17,490 nt of DNA, taken from contig JAYEPB010000036.1 of the NCBI GenBank assembly GCA_034723595.1, forward strand, positions 1 to 17,490. Direction: 5' to 3'. Position numbers and translations under genes: made by a program. The stretch is from JAGLGH01 sp034723595 (GTDB taxonomy: Archaea > Nanobdellota > Nanobdellia > Woesearchaeales > JAGLGH01). Positions 1 through 5,950 of the stretch are shown here, one piece after another; positions within the stretch are counted from its first letter, which is position 1, and the number at the start of each line of letters is the position of its first letter. Under the pieces are notes generated by a model. That model was not told the DNA's origin and made no database searches. It was given only the letters and a program-made list of their open reading frames with translations.

Positions 1-271
1 TTTTGATTAATCCACGTCTATATGCATCTTTAATCAGCTCTAATGCTAAATCATATTTTGACTTAAAATTTTCAGCAATATCTTTAGGAATATAGACCTT
101 AAAATCATAACCTATACTGATTTTAGGTGTCTTGTAAACAGAAGTTACAACAATATGACTAAGCACTTTCTTTTGGATGGCATGGCAAAAGTTCATCCTT
201 TTCTTCTTTCTTTTACTTTTTTCCAGCATAAAGTAGGGGTATTTAGAAATGAGATTATTTGACGAAATCAT
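1..271 (-). CDS. Hypothetical basic protein, 5' part only
   Basis: An open frame begins with ATG at 271 and runs 90 codons leftward off the window without a stop. The N-terminus is lysine/arginine rich (a KSKRKKKR run near residues 19-26). It is followed by what looks like beta-strand then helix (VYIPKDIAENFKSKYDLALE, about residues 59-78). I do not recognise the family. A TATA box centred about 27 nt before the ATG supports this start and suggests a leaderless transcript separate from the DUF655 operon upstream. In many archaea the gene after DUF655 is the rRNA dimethyltransferase ksgA; nothing visible here looks like KsgA. The coding call rests on the open frame, codon appearance and promoter. 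Confidence 0.6.
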   Translation of the reverse strand, partial: MISSNNLISKYPYFMLEKSKRKKKRMNFCHAIQKKVLSHIVVTSVYKTPKISIGYDFKVYIPKDIAENFKSKYDLALELIKDAYRRGLIK

Positions 272-293
272 AATAAGTTAAAAAAAGAGGGAG

Positions 294-303
294 TATTTAA
301 ATA
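294..303 (-). promoter_or_regulatory. TATA box for the partial gene at 1-271
   Basis: On the minus strand this reads TATTTAAATA. Its centre lies about 27 nt before the ATG at 271, the distance expected when transcription starts at the start codon. Seen by eye only. Confidence 0.5.
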
Positions 304-341
304 AACTGTGAAAGTTTAGCGATAAATTAATGAGAATAATC

Positions 342-905
342 CTATCTATCAACAAACAGCCGATGCTTTTCCTGGCCGCTTAGTTCATTCAGGATTCTCT
401 TTGATATAGCCTGCTCAGGGTCTGGCATTAGCCTTACCCTTGCCTTAAGATTCTCAAAGCTTTCAAAAGGCTTGTTTCTCCTTTCCTCTATTATCTGCCA
501 CATATGCTTTTTACCAAGACCTGGCAGCAGTTCAAGCTGATGCATCCTTGTTGTAAGAGCCTGTGCAATATTGAAAAACTCAACAAAGTGCTTTTCATTT
601 TTCTTCACAGCATCTGTTATCGCAAATGGAAGTTCACTCTTTGCAGTAGAGCTTAATTTATTCATAGGGAGTCTGCCCATTATGTGATGTATCTGTTCCC
701 TTTTGCCTTCTCCAATATAAACTTCTTGGTTAGGCTGCAAAACTACATCTTTCTTAGGGACAAGCTCAAGCAAAGTAAAATGCTCCTTGCCGAAAGCTTG
801 CACTATTGGTGTCTTCATGTGCATTGGCCTGGTGTCAGTTGGATACCCATTAGGCAAAAAATCCAATACAATTGCATATTCTTCTTTTGATTCAGGTTTT
901 TCCAT
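342..905 (-). CDS. DUF655 family protein (HhH-containing, archaeal)
   Basis: A 187-aa protein matching archaeal DUF655, a family conserved beside rpl21e and rpo4. Residues about 8-70 form a beta-rich region that may be OB-like. Residues 126-147 hold a helix-hairpin-helix signature (LLPGLGKKHMWQIIEERR), which in known families binds nucleic acid without sequence specificity. The C-terminus (DPEQAISKRILNEL) is helical. No catalytic motif is evident, and a role in RNA or ribosome metabolism is inferred from the domain and the gene order. The start lies 2 nt after the rpo4 stop, with an AAAAGGAT Shine-Dalgarno-like stretch overlapping the end of rpo4, so it is the third cistron of the operon. Confidence 0.88.
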   Translation of the reverse strand: MEKPESKEEYAIVLDFLPNGYPTDTRPMHMKTPIVQAFGKEHFTLLELVPKKDVVLQPNQEVYIGEGKREQIHHIMGRLPMNKLSSTAKSELPFAITDAVKKNEKHFVEFFNIAQALTTRMHQLELLPGLGKKHMWQIIEERRNKPFESFENLKARVRLMPDPEQAISKRILNELSGQEKHRLFVDR

Positions 906-907
906 TC

Positions 908-1252
908 TTATCCTTTTAATTCTTTTACAACTGCAGCAATCTTTTTCATATTATCCTGCGTGACTGTCAATGTGTAGCCTGATAATAGTGTCTTTACATC
1001 CTCTGCATTGTCTGGCATAAGGTCAACTATCTTTATCAGATGAGCATCTTTAAGCCTTGGAACATTAAGTTTCTTGATTTTATCATAAAGTTCCTTTGCT
1101 TTTTTGCTGTCTAGACCTATCTGATGAAGATAATCTTCAGTCTTTGCTGCTCTGTAATTCAGTTCTTTATCCCTTTTCTTGATGTTTGATATCTCTTCAG
1201 CAAGTTCACTCATAGTGATTGGAACTTCTTCAGTTATTTCTGGCTTTGTCAT
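908..1252 (-). CDS. rpo4: DNA-directed RNA polymerase subunit Rpo4 (RpoF/Rpb4)
   Basis: A 114-aa subunit equivalent to archaeal Rpo4/RpoF and eukaryotic Rpb4. It pairs with Rpo7 to form the polymerase stalk, which helps open-complex formation and binds emerging RNA. The diagnostic part is the C-terminal HRDC-like helical segment, residues about 62-92 (VPRLKDAHLIKIVDLMP, then NAEDVKTLLS). The lysine-rich helical N-terminal half (about 14-60) is also typical, and the length is normal. The start ATG lies 2 nt after the rpl21e stop. A GAGGT Shine-Dalgarno sequence within the last codons of rpl21e sits about 8 nt upstream, so translation is probably coupled. The L21e-Rpo4-DUF655 order is a classic archaeal arrangement. 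Confidence 0.95.
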   Translation of the reverse strand: MTKPEITEEVPITMSELAEEISNIKKRDKELNYRAAKTEDYLHQIGLDSKKAKELYDKIKKLNVPRLKDAHLIKIVDLMPDNAEDVKTLLSGYTLTVTQDNMKKIAAVVKELKG

Positions 1253-1254
1253 AT

Positions 1255-1545
1255 TTATAACCTCTTGAGATGAACAGGATGAACAATCAAAGTCTTTGCT
1301 TTATTATGATCTTTGATAGCAACTTCATAGCATGTGCCATTCTTTTTCATAACCAATCCAGATTTCCCTACAAATCTTGGGCAGTATATGCCGTTCTGAA
1401 CTGAAGGTTCGACTGTCAAGCATACTTTATCTCCTTCATTAAAAACCTGAAAGTACCTGCTTAAGCTTAATTTGCCTTTCTGTCTTATGTTCTTCTTGAA
1501 CTTGTGTCTTGTTTTATGTCTAAGCGATCCTATTCTTTTAACCAT
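1255..1545 (-). CDS. rpl21e: 50S ribosomal protein L21e
   Basis: A 96-aa protein matching archaeal/eukaryotic L21e across its length. The basic N-terminus has the MVKRIGSLRHKTRHKFKK pattern. A GDKVCLTVEPSVQNGIYCPR-type SH3-like beta-barrel core follows, then the VHPVHLKRL tail close to the stop. It is a component of the large ribosomal subunit. It is the first gene of the operon with rpo4 and DUF655, only 2 nt from rpo4. Unlike most other genes in the window it has a leader of about 44 nt and a good Shine-Dalgarno site 8 nt before the ATG, consistent with a highly translated housekeeping transcript. Confidence 0.96.
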   Translation of the reverse strand: MVKRIGSLRHKTRHKFKKNIRQKGKLSLSRYFQVFNEGDKVCLTVEPSVQNGIYCPRFVGKSGLVMKKNGTCYEVAIKDHNKAKTLIVHPVHLKRL

Positions 1546-1553
1546 TTTCTATT

Positions 1554-1559
1554 TCACCC
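1554..1559 (-). promoter_or_regulatory. Ribosome binding site of rpl21e
   Basis: GGGTGA on the minus strand lies 8 nt before the ATG at 1545. It is complementary to an archaeal 16S rRNA 3' end and confirms the chosen start. Most other starts in this window lack such a site. Confidence 0.65.
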
Positions 1560-1610
1560 TACATTACTAACTAATATAATCTCTAATCTTGATAAAAGAA
1601 ACATGATGGG

Positions 1611-1620
1611 ATATTTAAAG
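1611..1620 (-). promoter_or_regulatory. TATA box of the rpl21e-rpo4-DUF655 operon
   Basis: CTTTAAATAT on the minus strand is centred about 70 nt before the rpl21e ATG. This predicts a transcription start near 1590 and a leader of roughly 44 nt, in agreement with the Shine-Dalgarno site at 1554-1559. Confidence 0.5.
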
Positions 1621-1650
1621 GTTTGGATTGATATTTTACAAGATTATCAT

Positions 1651-1746
1651 TATAGAGGACTTTGATTAACCCCACTTTTGATGAATTAATCAAAGTAATC
1701 TATAAGAGTTTTGAACAATTTGATGGGTTATTCAAAACTCTCTATA
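1651..1746 (+). repeat. 96-bp two-hairpin repeat, copy A
   Basis: This 96-bp segment recurs in inverted orientation at 5951-6046 with 95 of 96 bases identical; the only difference is CTATAAG here against CTATCAG in copy B. It consists of two adjacent hairpins. Hairpin 1 has an 11-bp stem (ACTTTGATTAA pairing with TTAATCAAAGT) extended by TATAGA/TCTATA. Hairpin 2 has an 11-bp stem (AGAGTTTTGAA pairing with TTCAAAACTCT). The two outer ends form imperfect terminal inverted repeats, about 18 of 22 positions matching, both starting TATAGAG. It lies between the ADP-ribosyltransferase-like gene, whose stop codon is inside it, and the rpl21e promoter. A MITE-like or palindromic interspersed repeat fits; a 3'-end/terminator role is also possible. 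Confidence 0.93.
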
Positions 1747-2789
1747 CTTTTAATAGGATTTTGCCTAAAGTATTCCTTATGGAGGCACACAGGATAATTC
1801 ATCAATTCCTGAAGCCTTGATGCACTTGGAGATCTGTTAACAAAAACAGGAACTATATCATCTTTAACCCTAAATATATGAGATGTTTGATTGCCCTTAA
1901 TCTTTGCTGAGCCCATAATATACATGGATTCTAAGAAATTTTTTGCTTCTTTTGCATCTTCATCTGGAAGAAGGTGTTTTGTCTTAACAATACATCTGTA
2001 CAATCTTTCATCTCCACCCCACATCTCTACTGCCCTTTCCATATAACTTTTGACATCACCATTCGTGAACATAGTTTGTCCTTCTTTAATATTTCCTCTT
2101 CCAATTGAGAAATATACAGAATCCATACGATTATTTTCAATTGATTGCCTTAATCTTTCAAATTTTTCTCCTTCCATATTCTTATCTAAATATTGCTCAT
2201 ATTTGGATATTATATCATAGCCAGTCATTGATGGCGGGCAAATGCCTTGTTTTTCAATAAGTTCATCAAATACACTGCTTGTTCCATGATAAAGTATCAG
2301 ATAATCAGAAGATTCGAGTATTGACCTGAAATCATATCTTTCCCTGTCATAATCAAATCTTTTCTTATCAGTGAAATATTGTGTATGTTTTTCAAAGACA
2401 CCAATAGAATCTTTTTCATGGAATTCGAATACTAATTTGCCATCATCATTAAGCTTGCGTATCCTTGCAGCAAGATCTTTTTCTCCTTCTGCGCCAGAAT
2501 CACTATAAAAATCAATTAGTTCACGATTAACCTGTATTAAAATAGACATCTCCAGTTCCCGTGTAAATCCTGGCAAATCTGCGATAAAGTAAGAGTGCAC
2601 TTTTTCAAAAAGTTCCAGGGAATTTGATGAATCCATCTTTTCCTTCAATACAAAATCAAAACACACATCCAGAAGTATAGAAGGATAATCTGATAGATCA
2701 TAAAATTCTTTGGCAAACCTTTTTCTCTTCTTTTTTGAAGTTGTAGGTCTTAAGATAATATCAAGAAGATTCTGCATCTCTTGTTTCAT
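1728..2789 (-). CDS. ADP-ribosyltransferase-fold protein (putative)
   Basis: A 353-aa protein with a helical, charged N-terminal region (about 1-150) and a C-terminal region resembling the ADP-ribosyltransferase/PARP/KptA fold. Visible elements are a strand with YHGTS (H168, residues 167-171), followed by a helix and GICPPS; the VYFS strand (Y226); the RLYRCIVKTKHLLPDED strand-loop (about 262-278); and a late strand HIFRVKDDIVPVFV (304-317). This order matches the H-Y-x layout of the superfamily, in which His and Tyr bind NAD+. I cannot identify the third-motif residue (Glu/Gln) with certainty, so activity and substrate are open. The start codon overlaps the tdk stop by 4 nt (ATGA), so translation is coupled to tdk. 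The last five residues (IESFE) and the stop lie inside repeat copy A. It could instead be an inactive member of the fold. Confidence 0.6.
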   Translation of the reverse strand: MKQEMQNLLDIILRPTTSKKKRKRFAKEFYDLSDYPSILLDVCFDFVLKEKMDSSNSLELFEKVHSYFIADLPGFTRELEMSILIQVNRELIDFYSDSGAEGEKDLAARIRKLNDDGKLVFEFHEKDSIGVFEKHTQYFTDKKRFDYDRERYDFRSILESSDYLILYHGTSSVFDELIEKQGICPPSMTGYDIISKYEQYLDKNMEGEKFERLRQSIENNRMDSVYFSIGRGNIKEGQTMFTNGDVKSYMERAVEMWGGDERLYRCIVKTKHLLPDEDAKEAKNFLESMYIMGSAKIKGNQTSHIFRVKDDIVPVFVNRSPSASRLQELMNYPVCLHKEYFRQNPIKSIESFE

Positions 2790-3442
2790 TTCCCTTCTCT
2801 GTTATCATAAAACTTGAAATGCTTCCTGCATCGTGGAGCATACCACACGCCTCTGCCAGGCCTTATATCGCCTAATTCTATCAAAGGAGTCTCATATGGA
2901 GCAACATCATCACCATAATATTTCTGCACCCATCTTGCTTCAGTATTGCCGCATACCTTGCCTGAACCATTATCACTATGCGTGCATATAGAATTGAATA
3001 ATTGTACCTTATCAGCAATTGGCAGCAAATCATAGATTCCCTCAGGACCCTCTCCAAATATCAGAGAATTACCTCTGAAATCTAATTCAAGACTGCATGC
3101 CAGCACTTCTTTTCCTTCATTTATAAGATACTTTATTGTATTGATTATTTTCTCATTATAGAATTGCAATTCATCAAACCCTATCACTTCGCTCTCTTGC
3201 TTGACTTTCTTATATATTTCATCTGTATCTGCAATAGATTCTCTGATTATGCTATAGCCTCCTCTGGCAATCAGATTTGGATCATCTATATCTCTTATCG
3301 ATGGAACTGGTTGGAAAAGTTGCACTTTTTTGCCCATAATTACATTCCTTAGAAGAATATCATTCATGAAAGTGGATTTCCCCGAGCTCATATTCCCAAT
3401 CAGAAGCTCAAGCCTTCCTATATTATTTGTAATCATAATCAC
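2786..3442 (-). CDS. tdk: Thymidine kinase, TK1-like (type II)
   Basis: This enzyme phosphorylates thymidine (or deoxyuridine) with ATP in pyrimidine salvage. Motifs, numbered from the GTG start: Walker A GNMSSGKST (16-24); a FDELQF motif (89-94) with E91 as the likely general base; LDFRGNSLIFGE (120-131), matching the LDxxGxxF segment; and a C-terminal zinc/lasso region with C153, C164, C205 and H208 as probable zinc ligands. Length (218 aa) is normal for the family. The first ligand pair is 11 residues apart rather than the usual CxxC, which is odd. The start is uncertain: GTG at 3442 is compatible with a leaderless transcript from the TATA box at 3466-3473, while ATG at 3436 is two codons downstream. 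The gene is co-translated with the ADP-ribosyltransferase-like gene. Confidence 0.9.
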   Translation of the reverse strand: MIMITNNIGRLELLIGNMSSGKSTFMNDILLRNVIMGKKVQLFQPVPSIRDIDDPNLIARGGYSIIRESIADTDEIYKKVKQESEVIGFDELQFYNEKIINTIKYLINEGKEVLACSLELDFRGNSLIFGEGPEGIYDLLPIADKVQLFNSICTHSDNGSGKVCGNTEARWVQKYYGDDVAPYETPLIELGDIRPGRGVWYAPRCRKHFKFYDNREGK

Positions 3443-3465
3443 CCCAATTTATTGATATTTTGATT

Positions 3466-3473
3466 GTTTATAT
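3466..3473 (-). promoter_or_regulatory. TATA box of the tdk operon
   Basis: ATATAAAC on the minus strand is centred about 28 nt before the GTG at 3442, supporting transcription of tdk and the following gene from here with little or no leader. Confidence 0.45.
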
Positions 3474-3504
3474 GTTTTTGGTTTATTGGAATATTAAACC
3501 AAAT

Positions 3505-3514
3505 CTTTATAAAA
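3505..3514 (+). promoter_or_regulatory. TATA box before the hydrolase remnant
   Basis: CTTTATAAAA is centred about 27 nt before the ATG at 3537. It diverges from the tdk promoter in the same gap and looks intact, although the gene it serves is truncated. Confidence 0.45.
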
Positions 3515-3536
3515 TCATTATATAAATTATCAATCT

Positions 3537-3683
3537 ATGCAGGTTCCTCCAAATATATTAAAGTCTTGCATTCTTATCATCATACTCATTGAGGGAGCGC
3601 GCCATGGCTGGAATTATGCATTGAATCCTGCTGAATATAAGGGAAGGGTAATGAAGTTCTTTGACAAGCATCTAAAAGAATGA
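3537..3683 (+). pseudogene. Remnant of an alpha/beta-hydrolase (dienelactone hydrolase-like)
   Basis: A 48-codon frame from ATG 3537 to TGA 3681-3683. Its second half, IEGARHGWNYALNPAEY followed by VMKFFDKHLKE, closely resembles the extreme C-terminus of dienelactone-hydrolase-like alpha/beta hydrolases. There GA.HG carries the catalytic histidine and a final helix ends FFDKHL. The first residues (QVPPNILKSCILIIIL) look like the preceding strand region. The nucleophile elbow and catalytic acid are absent, so about 200 residues of a normal enzyme are missing. Because promoter and start are still in place, an internal deletion is more likely than simple 5' truncation. It could still be translated as a short peptide. 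Confidence 0.6.
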
Positions 3684-3719
3684 ATGTTATACATTAAGAA
3701 CAAGAATTAAGAGGCAAAA

Positions 3720-3730
3720 TTTTTAATATA
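3720..3730 (+). promoter_or_regulatory. TATA box of the HIT-family gene
   Basis: TTTTTAATATA is centred about 27 nt before the ATG at 3752, the spacing of a leaderless archaeal promoter. No Shine-Dalgarno sequence precedes the ATG. Confidence 0.5.
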
Positions 3731-3751
3731 TGCTGCATTATAACTAATAAT

Positions 3752-4357
3752 ATGGGTTTTTGTTGTAGATTAGGAAATGAATATCAATTAAAGAAAAATA
3801 TTTTATATGAATCAGATAATTTCTTTGTAGTTCCCTCTATTGGTCAAATGGGAATAGAGGGATATGTTTTATTATGTTCTAAAGAACATTATGTTGGAAT
3901 TGGAAATATTCCAGAGGGGCATATACCTGAACTTGAAGCAGTTCTGGATAAGACAAAAAAAGTAATTTCAGAAAATTATTGTTCAGATGTGATTGTATTT
4001 GAACATGGGCCAAGGTTAGGTTATCATAAAGGTGGTTGTTCTCTGGATCATAGCCATTTACATATTGTCCCAATTTCTATAGATATTATGGTTTTATTGA
4101 ACAGAATGTTTCAACCAGAAGAAATTCATGATTTTGGCAGATTAAAATACATTTCTGAAACGCAAAAATCTTCCTATATGTTCATCGAAACACAAGGCAG
4201 AAAAAGATATGTAATAAAAAGTGAATTTCCAATCCCCTCACAGTATTTAAGACAAGTAATTGCTTCAGGGATTAGAGTTAATGAGTGGAATTGGGAAATC
4301 AATCCAGATTATGAAACATTTGAAAAAACAATCGAACATCTCAAAGACAAATTCTAA
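3752..4357 (+). CDS. HIT-family nucleotide hydrolase/transferase
   Basis: A 201-aa protein with the histidine-triad signature DHSHLHIVP (99-107; H100, H102, H104). The central histidine normally attacks the alpha-phosphate of a nucleotide. Upstream are the expected strand YVLLCSKEHY (38-47) and FEHGP (83-87), which lines the nucleotide pocket in HIT proteins. The segment after the triad (about 110-200) includes PSQYLRQVIA, a pattern seen in longer HIT-like proteins. Members hydrolyse AMP-lysine, adenosine phosphoramidates or dinucleoside polyphosphates; the substrate here is unknown. It is a single gene with its own promoter, convergent with the CYTH gene (18 nt between stops). Confidence 0.85.
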   Translation: MGFCCRLGNEYQLKKNILYESDNFFVVPSIGQMGIEGYVLLCSKEHYVGIGNIPEGHIPELEAVLDKTKKVISENYCSDVIVFEHGPRLGYHKGGCSLDHSHLHIVPISIDIMVLLNRMFQPEEIHDFGRLKYISETQKSSYMFIETQGRKRYVIKSEFPIPSQYLRQVIASGIRVNEWNWEINPDYETFEKTIEHLKDKF

Positions 4358-4375
4358 ATTTTACTCAATTTCTTC

Positions 4376-4900
4376 CTAAACAGCCTTCTTCTGCAATAAC
4401 AGATCACTATAAGAAACTGAAATCATATCTTCCTGAGAGATCTTAAACAAATCAAGGAAAGATTGACATTGTTCCAGCAACTTATCTTCCCCTATATTTC
4501 CGTCATAATCAATAGCTTCAATCTCAACAAATGTACCCAAATCTTCGACTATATCAATATGAAATTTTACATTATCGATAAAATATATTTCTCTTTTTTT
4601 ATCAACTACAACTAGAACTCCTAATGCTTTTGTTAAAATTTCTTTTAAAGAAGATTTAGGATCAGACTTAAACAAAATAATATCTGATTGTTTTGGTCCT
4701 TCTTTATTTTCCCTTTGATAATGGATAAGAAAATTTTCAATTGTTCCTTCTCTTAATTTCAATCTGCCAAGATTTACTTTAAAATAAGTATCAATCTGAT
4801 GATCAACCCCTTTAAACTCAGCATTTTTTGATTTTAAGATATCTCTAATCTCATTCTGATTATCTGATTTAGCTTTTATTTCAATATTGATGTGTGCCAT
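4376..4900 (-). CDS. cyaB: CYTH-domain protein (class IV adenylate cyclase-like)
   Basis: A 174-aa CYTH-fold protein. The N-terminal signature reads NIEIK (residues 5-9), i.e. ExExK with Asn in place of the first Glu, a change I recall from CyaB-like members. Further tunnel residues are GRLKLRE (45-51), the basic YQRENKEGPKQSD strand (61-73), KKREIYF (101-107), FHIDIVEDLGTFVEIEA (113-129) and a C-terminal YSDLL helix. CYTH proteins bind triphosphates with divalent metals: CyaB makes cAMP from ATP, while relatives hydrolyse thiamine triphosphate or inorganic triphosphate. Many archaeal members are annotated as class IV adenylate cyclases without proof, so the substrate is open. The gene has its own promoter. 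Confidence 0.85.
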   Translation of the reverse strand: MAHINIEIKAKSDNQNEIRDILKSKNAEFKGVDHQIDTYFKVNLGRLKLREGTIENFLIHYQRENKEGPKQSDIILFKSDPKSSLKEILTKALGVLVVVDKKREIYFIDNVKFHIDIVEDLGTFVEIEAIDYDGNIGEDKLLEQCQSFLDLFKISQEDMISVSYSDLLLQKKAV

Positions 4901-4920
4901 AATGATTTTATTTTAGTTAA

Positions 4921-4932
4921 AGATTATAAAAG
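4921..4932 (-). promoter_or_regulatory. TATA box of the CYTH gene
   Basis: CTTTTATAATCT on the minus strand is centred about 27 nt before the ATG at 4900. No Shine-Dalgarno sequence follows, so the transcript is probably leaderless. Confidence 0.5.
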
Positions 4933-4975
4933 TTTTGATTTGGCATAAATGATATATAGTTTAATTATATTTTAA

Positions 4976-5599
4976 TTAATCTAAATATTGGAAAACCCCT
5001 CTTAATGTAGAGATACTATCTAAAGAATCATTTTTTCTATCAAGATGAACTGCATTCATGCCTATTGATTTTGGTCCCTTGACATCAGCATAGACATTAT
5101 CTCCTGTCATTAGGACATGGGCAGGATTAATATTAAGATTCCTTATAATCTTTTGATAAATTCTTGGATCATGTTTTCTTAAACCAACATCGCAAGAAAA
5201 TAATACTTCATCAAAATATTTATTTAGCCCAAATTCAAAAAATGGTCTTTTATATGGTGATGCCAAATTAGAAATCAATCCTAATTTAATTTTTTTCTTT
5301 CTTAATTCCTCTAAGACTTCTCTGGTTTCTGCATATAATTTTGCTGAGGATATTTCTTTTTCTAATTCCTGTTGATATGGTTTAAGATTAACCTGCATAT
5401 CTAGCTTTATTTTTTTAACAAGATCTGCAAGATTATCAAAATTTTCAGTTAAAGCAATTTTACACTCTTGTTTAAGTTTGCCTGAAGTTTGCAAACCAAT
5501 ATCTTTGAATAATCTGATATAAGGTTCTGTTTCATCAGCTAGATAAATCAGAGTTTTGTACAAATCAAATACTACTGCTTGAATATTTGTCTGATTCAT
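4976..5599 (-). CDS. HAD superfamily hydrolase
   Basis: A 207-aa haloacid dehalogenase-like protein with a helical cap between motifs I and II (subfamily IA layout). Motif I is FDLYKTL (D12 nucleophile, T16); motif II is LISNLAS (S110); motif III lysine is K142 in LRKHDPRIY; motif IV is TGDNVYADVKG (D167, D172). The second Asp of motif I, the general acid/base of HAD phosphatases, is replaced by Tyr14. The same DxYxT form occurs in true haloacid dehalogenases and many uncharacterised relatives, so phosphatase activity should not be assumed. No clear TATA box lies at the leaderless distance. It may be read through from the small membrane-protein gene 153 nt upstream on the same strand. Confidence 0.88.
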   Translation of the reverse strand: MNQTNIQAVVFDLYKTLIYLADETEPYIRLFKDIGLQTSGKLKQECKIALTENFDNLADLVKKIKLDMQVNLKPYQQELEKEISSAKLYAETREVLEELRKKKIKLGLISNLASPYKRPFFEFGLNKYFDEVLFSCDVGLRKHDPRIYQKIIRNLNINPAHVLMTGDNVYADVKGPKSIGMNAVHLDRKNDSLDSISTLRGVFQYLD

Positions 5600-5752
5600 A
5601 ATAAGTTCTCATGCTTTTTTTGTTCTCAGGATCTCTTACTTTTATCTTGCCCCAAAAAACTGGAACTAATCCTTGTTATATTCTCTTGGAAACTAAAATC
5701 TAGCGCAACATCCTGAGGTAAATTTCAGAGTTGTTTTCAAGGGAATTATATC

Positions 5753-5926
5753 CTATATTTTCTTCTTTTTGGCTAGAGCCATACAAAAAAAACCTAAGCC
5801 AAGTCCTAAAAAAATTCCCGCCACTAATTGGTTGGTTATAAAACCAATACCCATACCAATAAAAAGTCCAGCAGGTATGAACAAACCACTTAGGTCATCT
5901 TTACTCTTTTTTTTTATTTTTTTCAT
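5753..5926 (-). CDS. Small membrane protein, 57 aa
   Basis: A short frame from ATG 5926 to TAG 5753-5755. The N-terminus is strongly basic (MKKIKKKSK). It is followed by two hydrophobic, glycine-rich segments, residues about 14-30 (GLFIPAGLFIGMGIGFI) and 34-51 (LVAGIFLGLGLGFFCMAL), and a KKKK tail. This fits a two-helix membrane hairpin with both ends in the cytoplasm. Glycine zippers (GxGxG) in both helices suggest close packing or oligomerisation. No family is recognised. It lies on the same strand as, and upstream of, the HAD gene. The terminal CTCTATA of repeat copy B falls about 27 nt before the ATG and could act as its TATA box; an AT-rich stretch closer in is the alternative. Confidence 0.7.
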   Translation of the reverse strand: MKKIKKKSKDDLSGLFIPAGLFIGMGIGFITNQLVAGIFLGLGLGFFCMALAKKKKI

Positions 5927-5950
5927 AATTTCAGATTATAAATTAAAAGG

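Noticed and set aside
684..890. Plus-strand frame opposite DUF655, and the frames at 3164-3352 and 3879-4073
   Set aside because: Each is fully contained within a well-supported gene on the opposite strand.
1651..1746. CRISPR repeat or tRNA-like structure
   Set aside because: No regularly spaced array exists, and the hairpins do not form a cloverleaf or carry tRNA consensus positions.
1728..2789. Assignment as the DNA-thymidine ADP-ribosyltransferase DarT, suggested by the thymidine kinase neighbour
   Set aside because: I see no DarT-specific motifs beyond the shared fold, and no DarG-like macrodomain partner is present.
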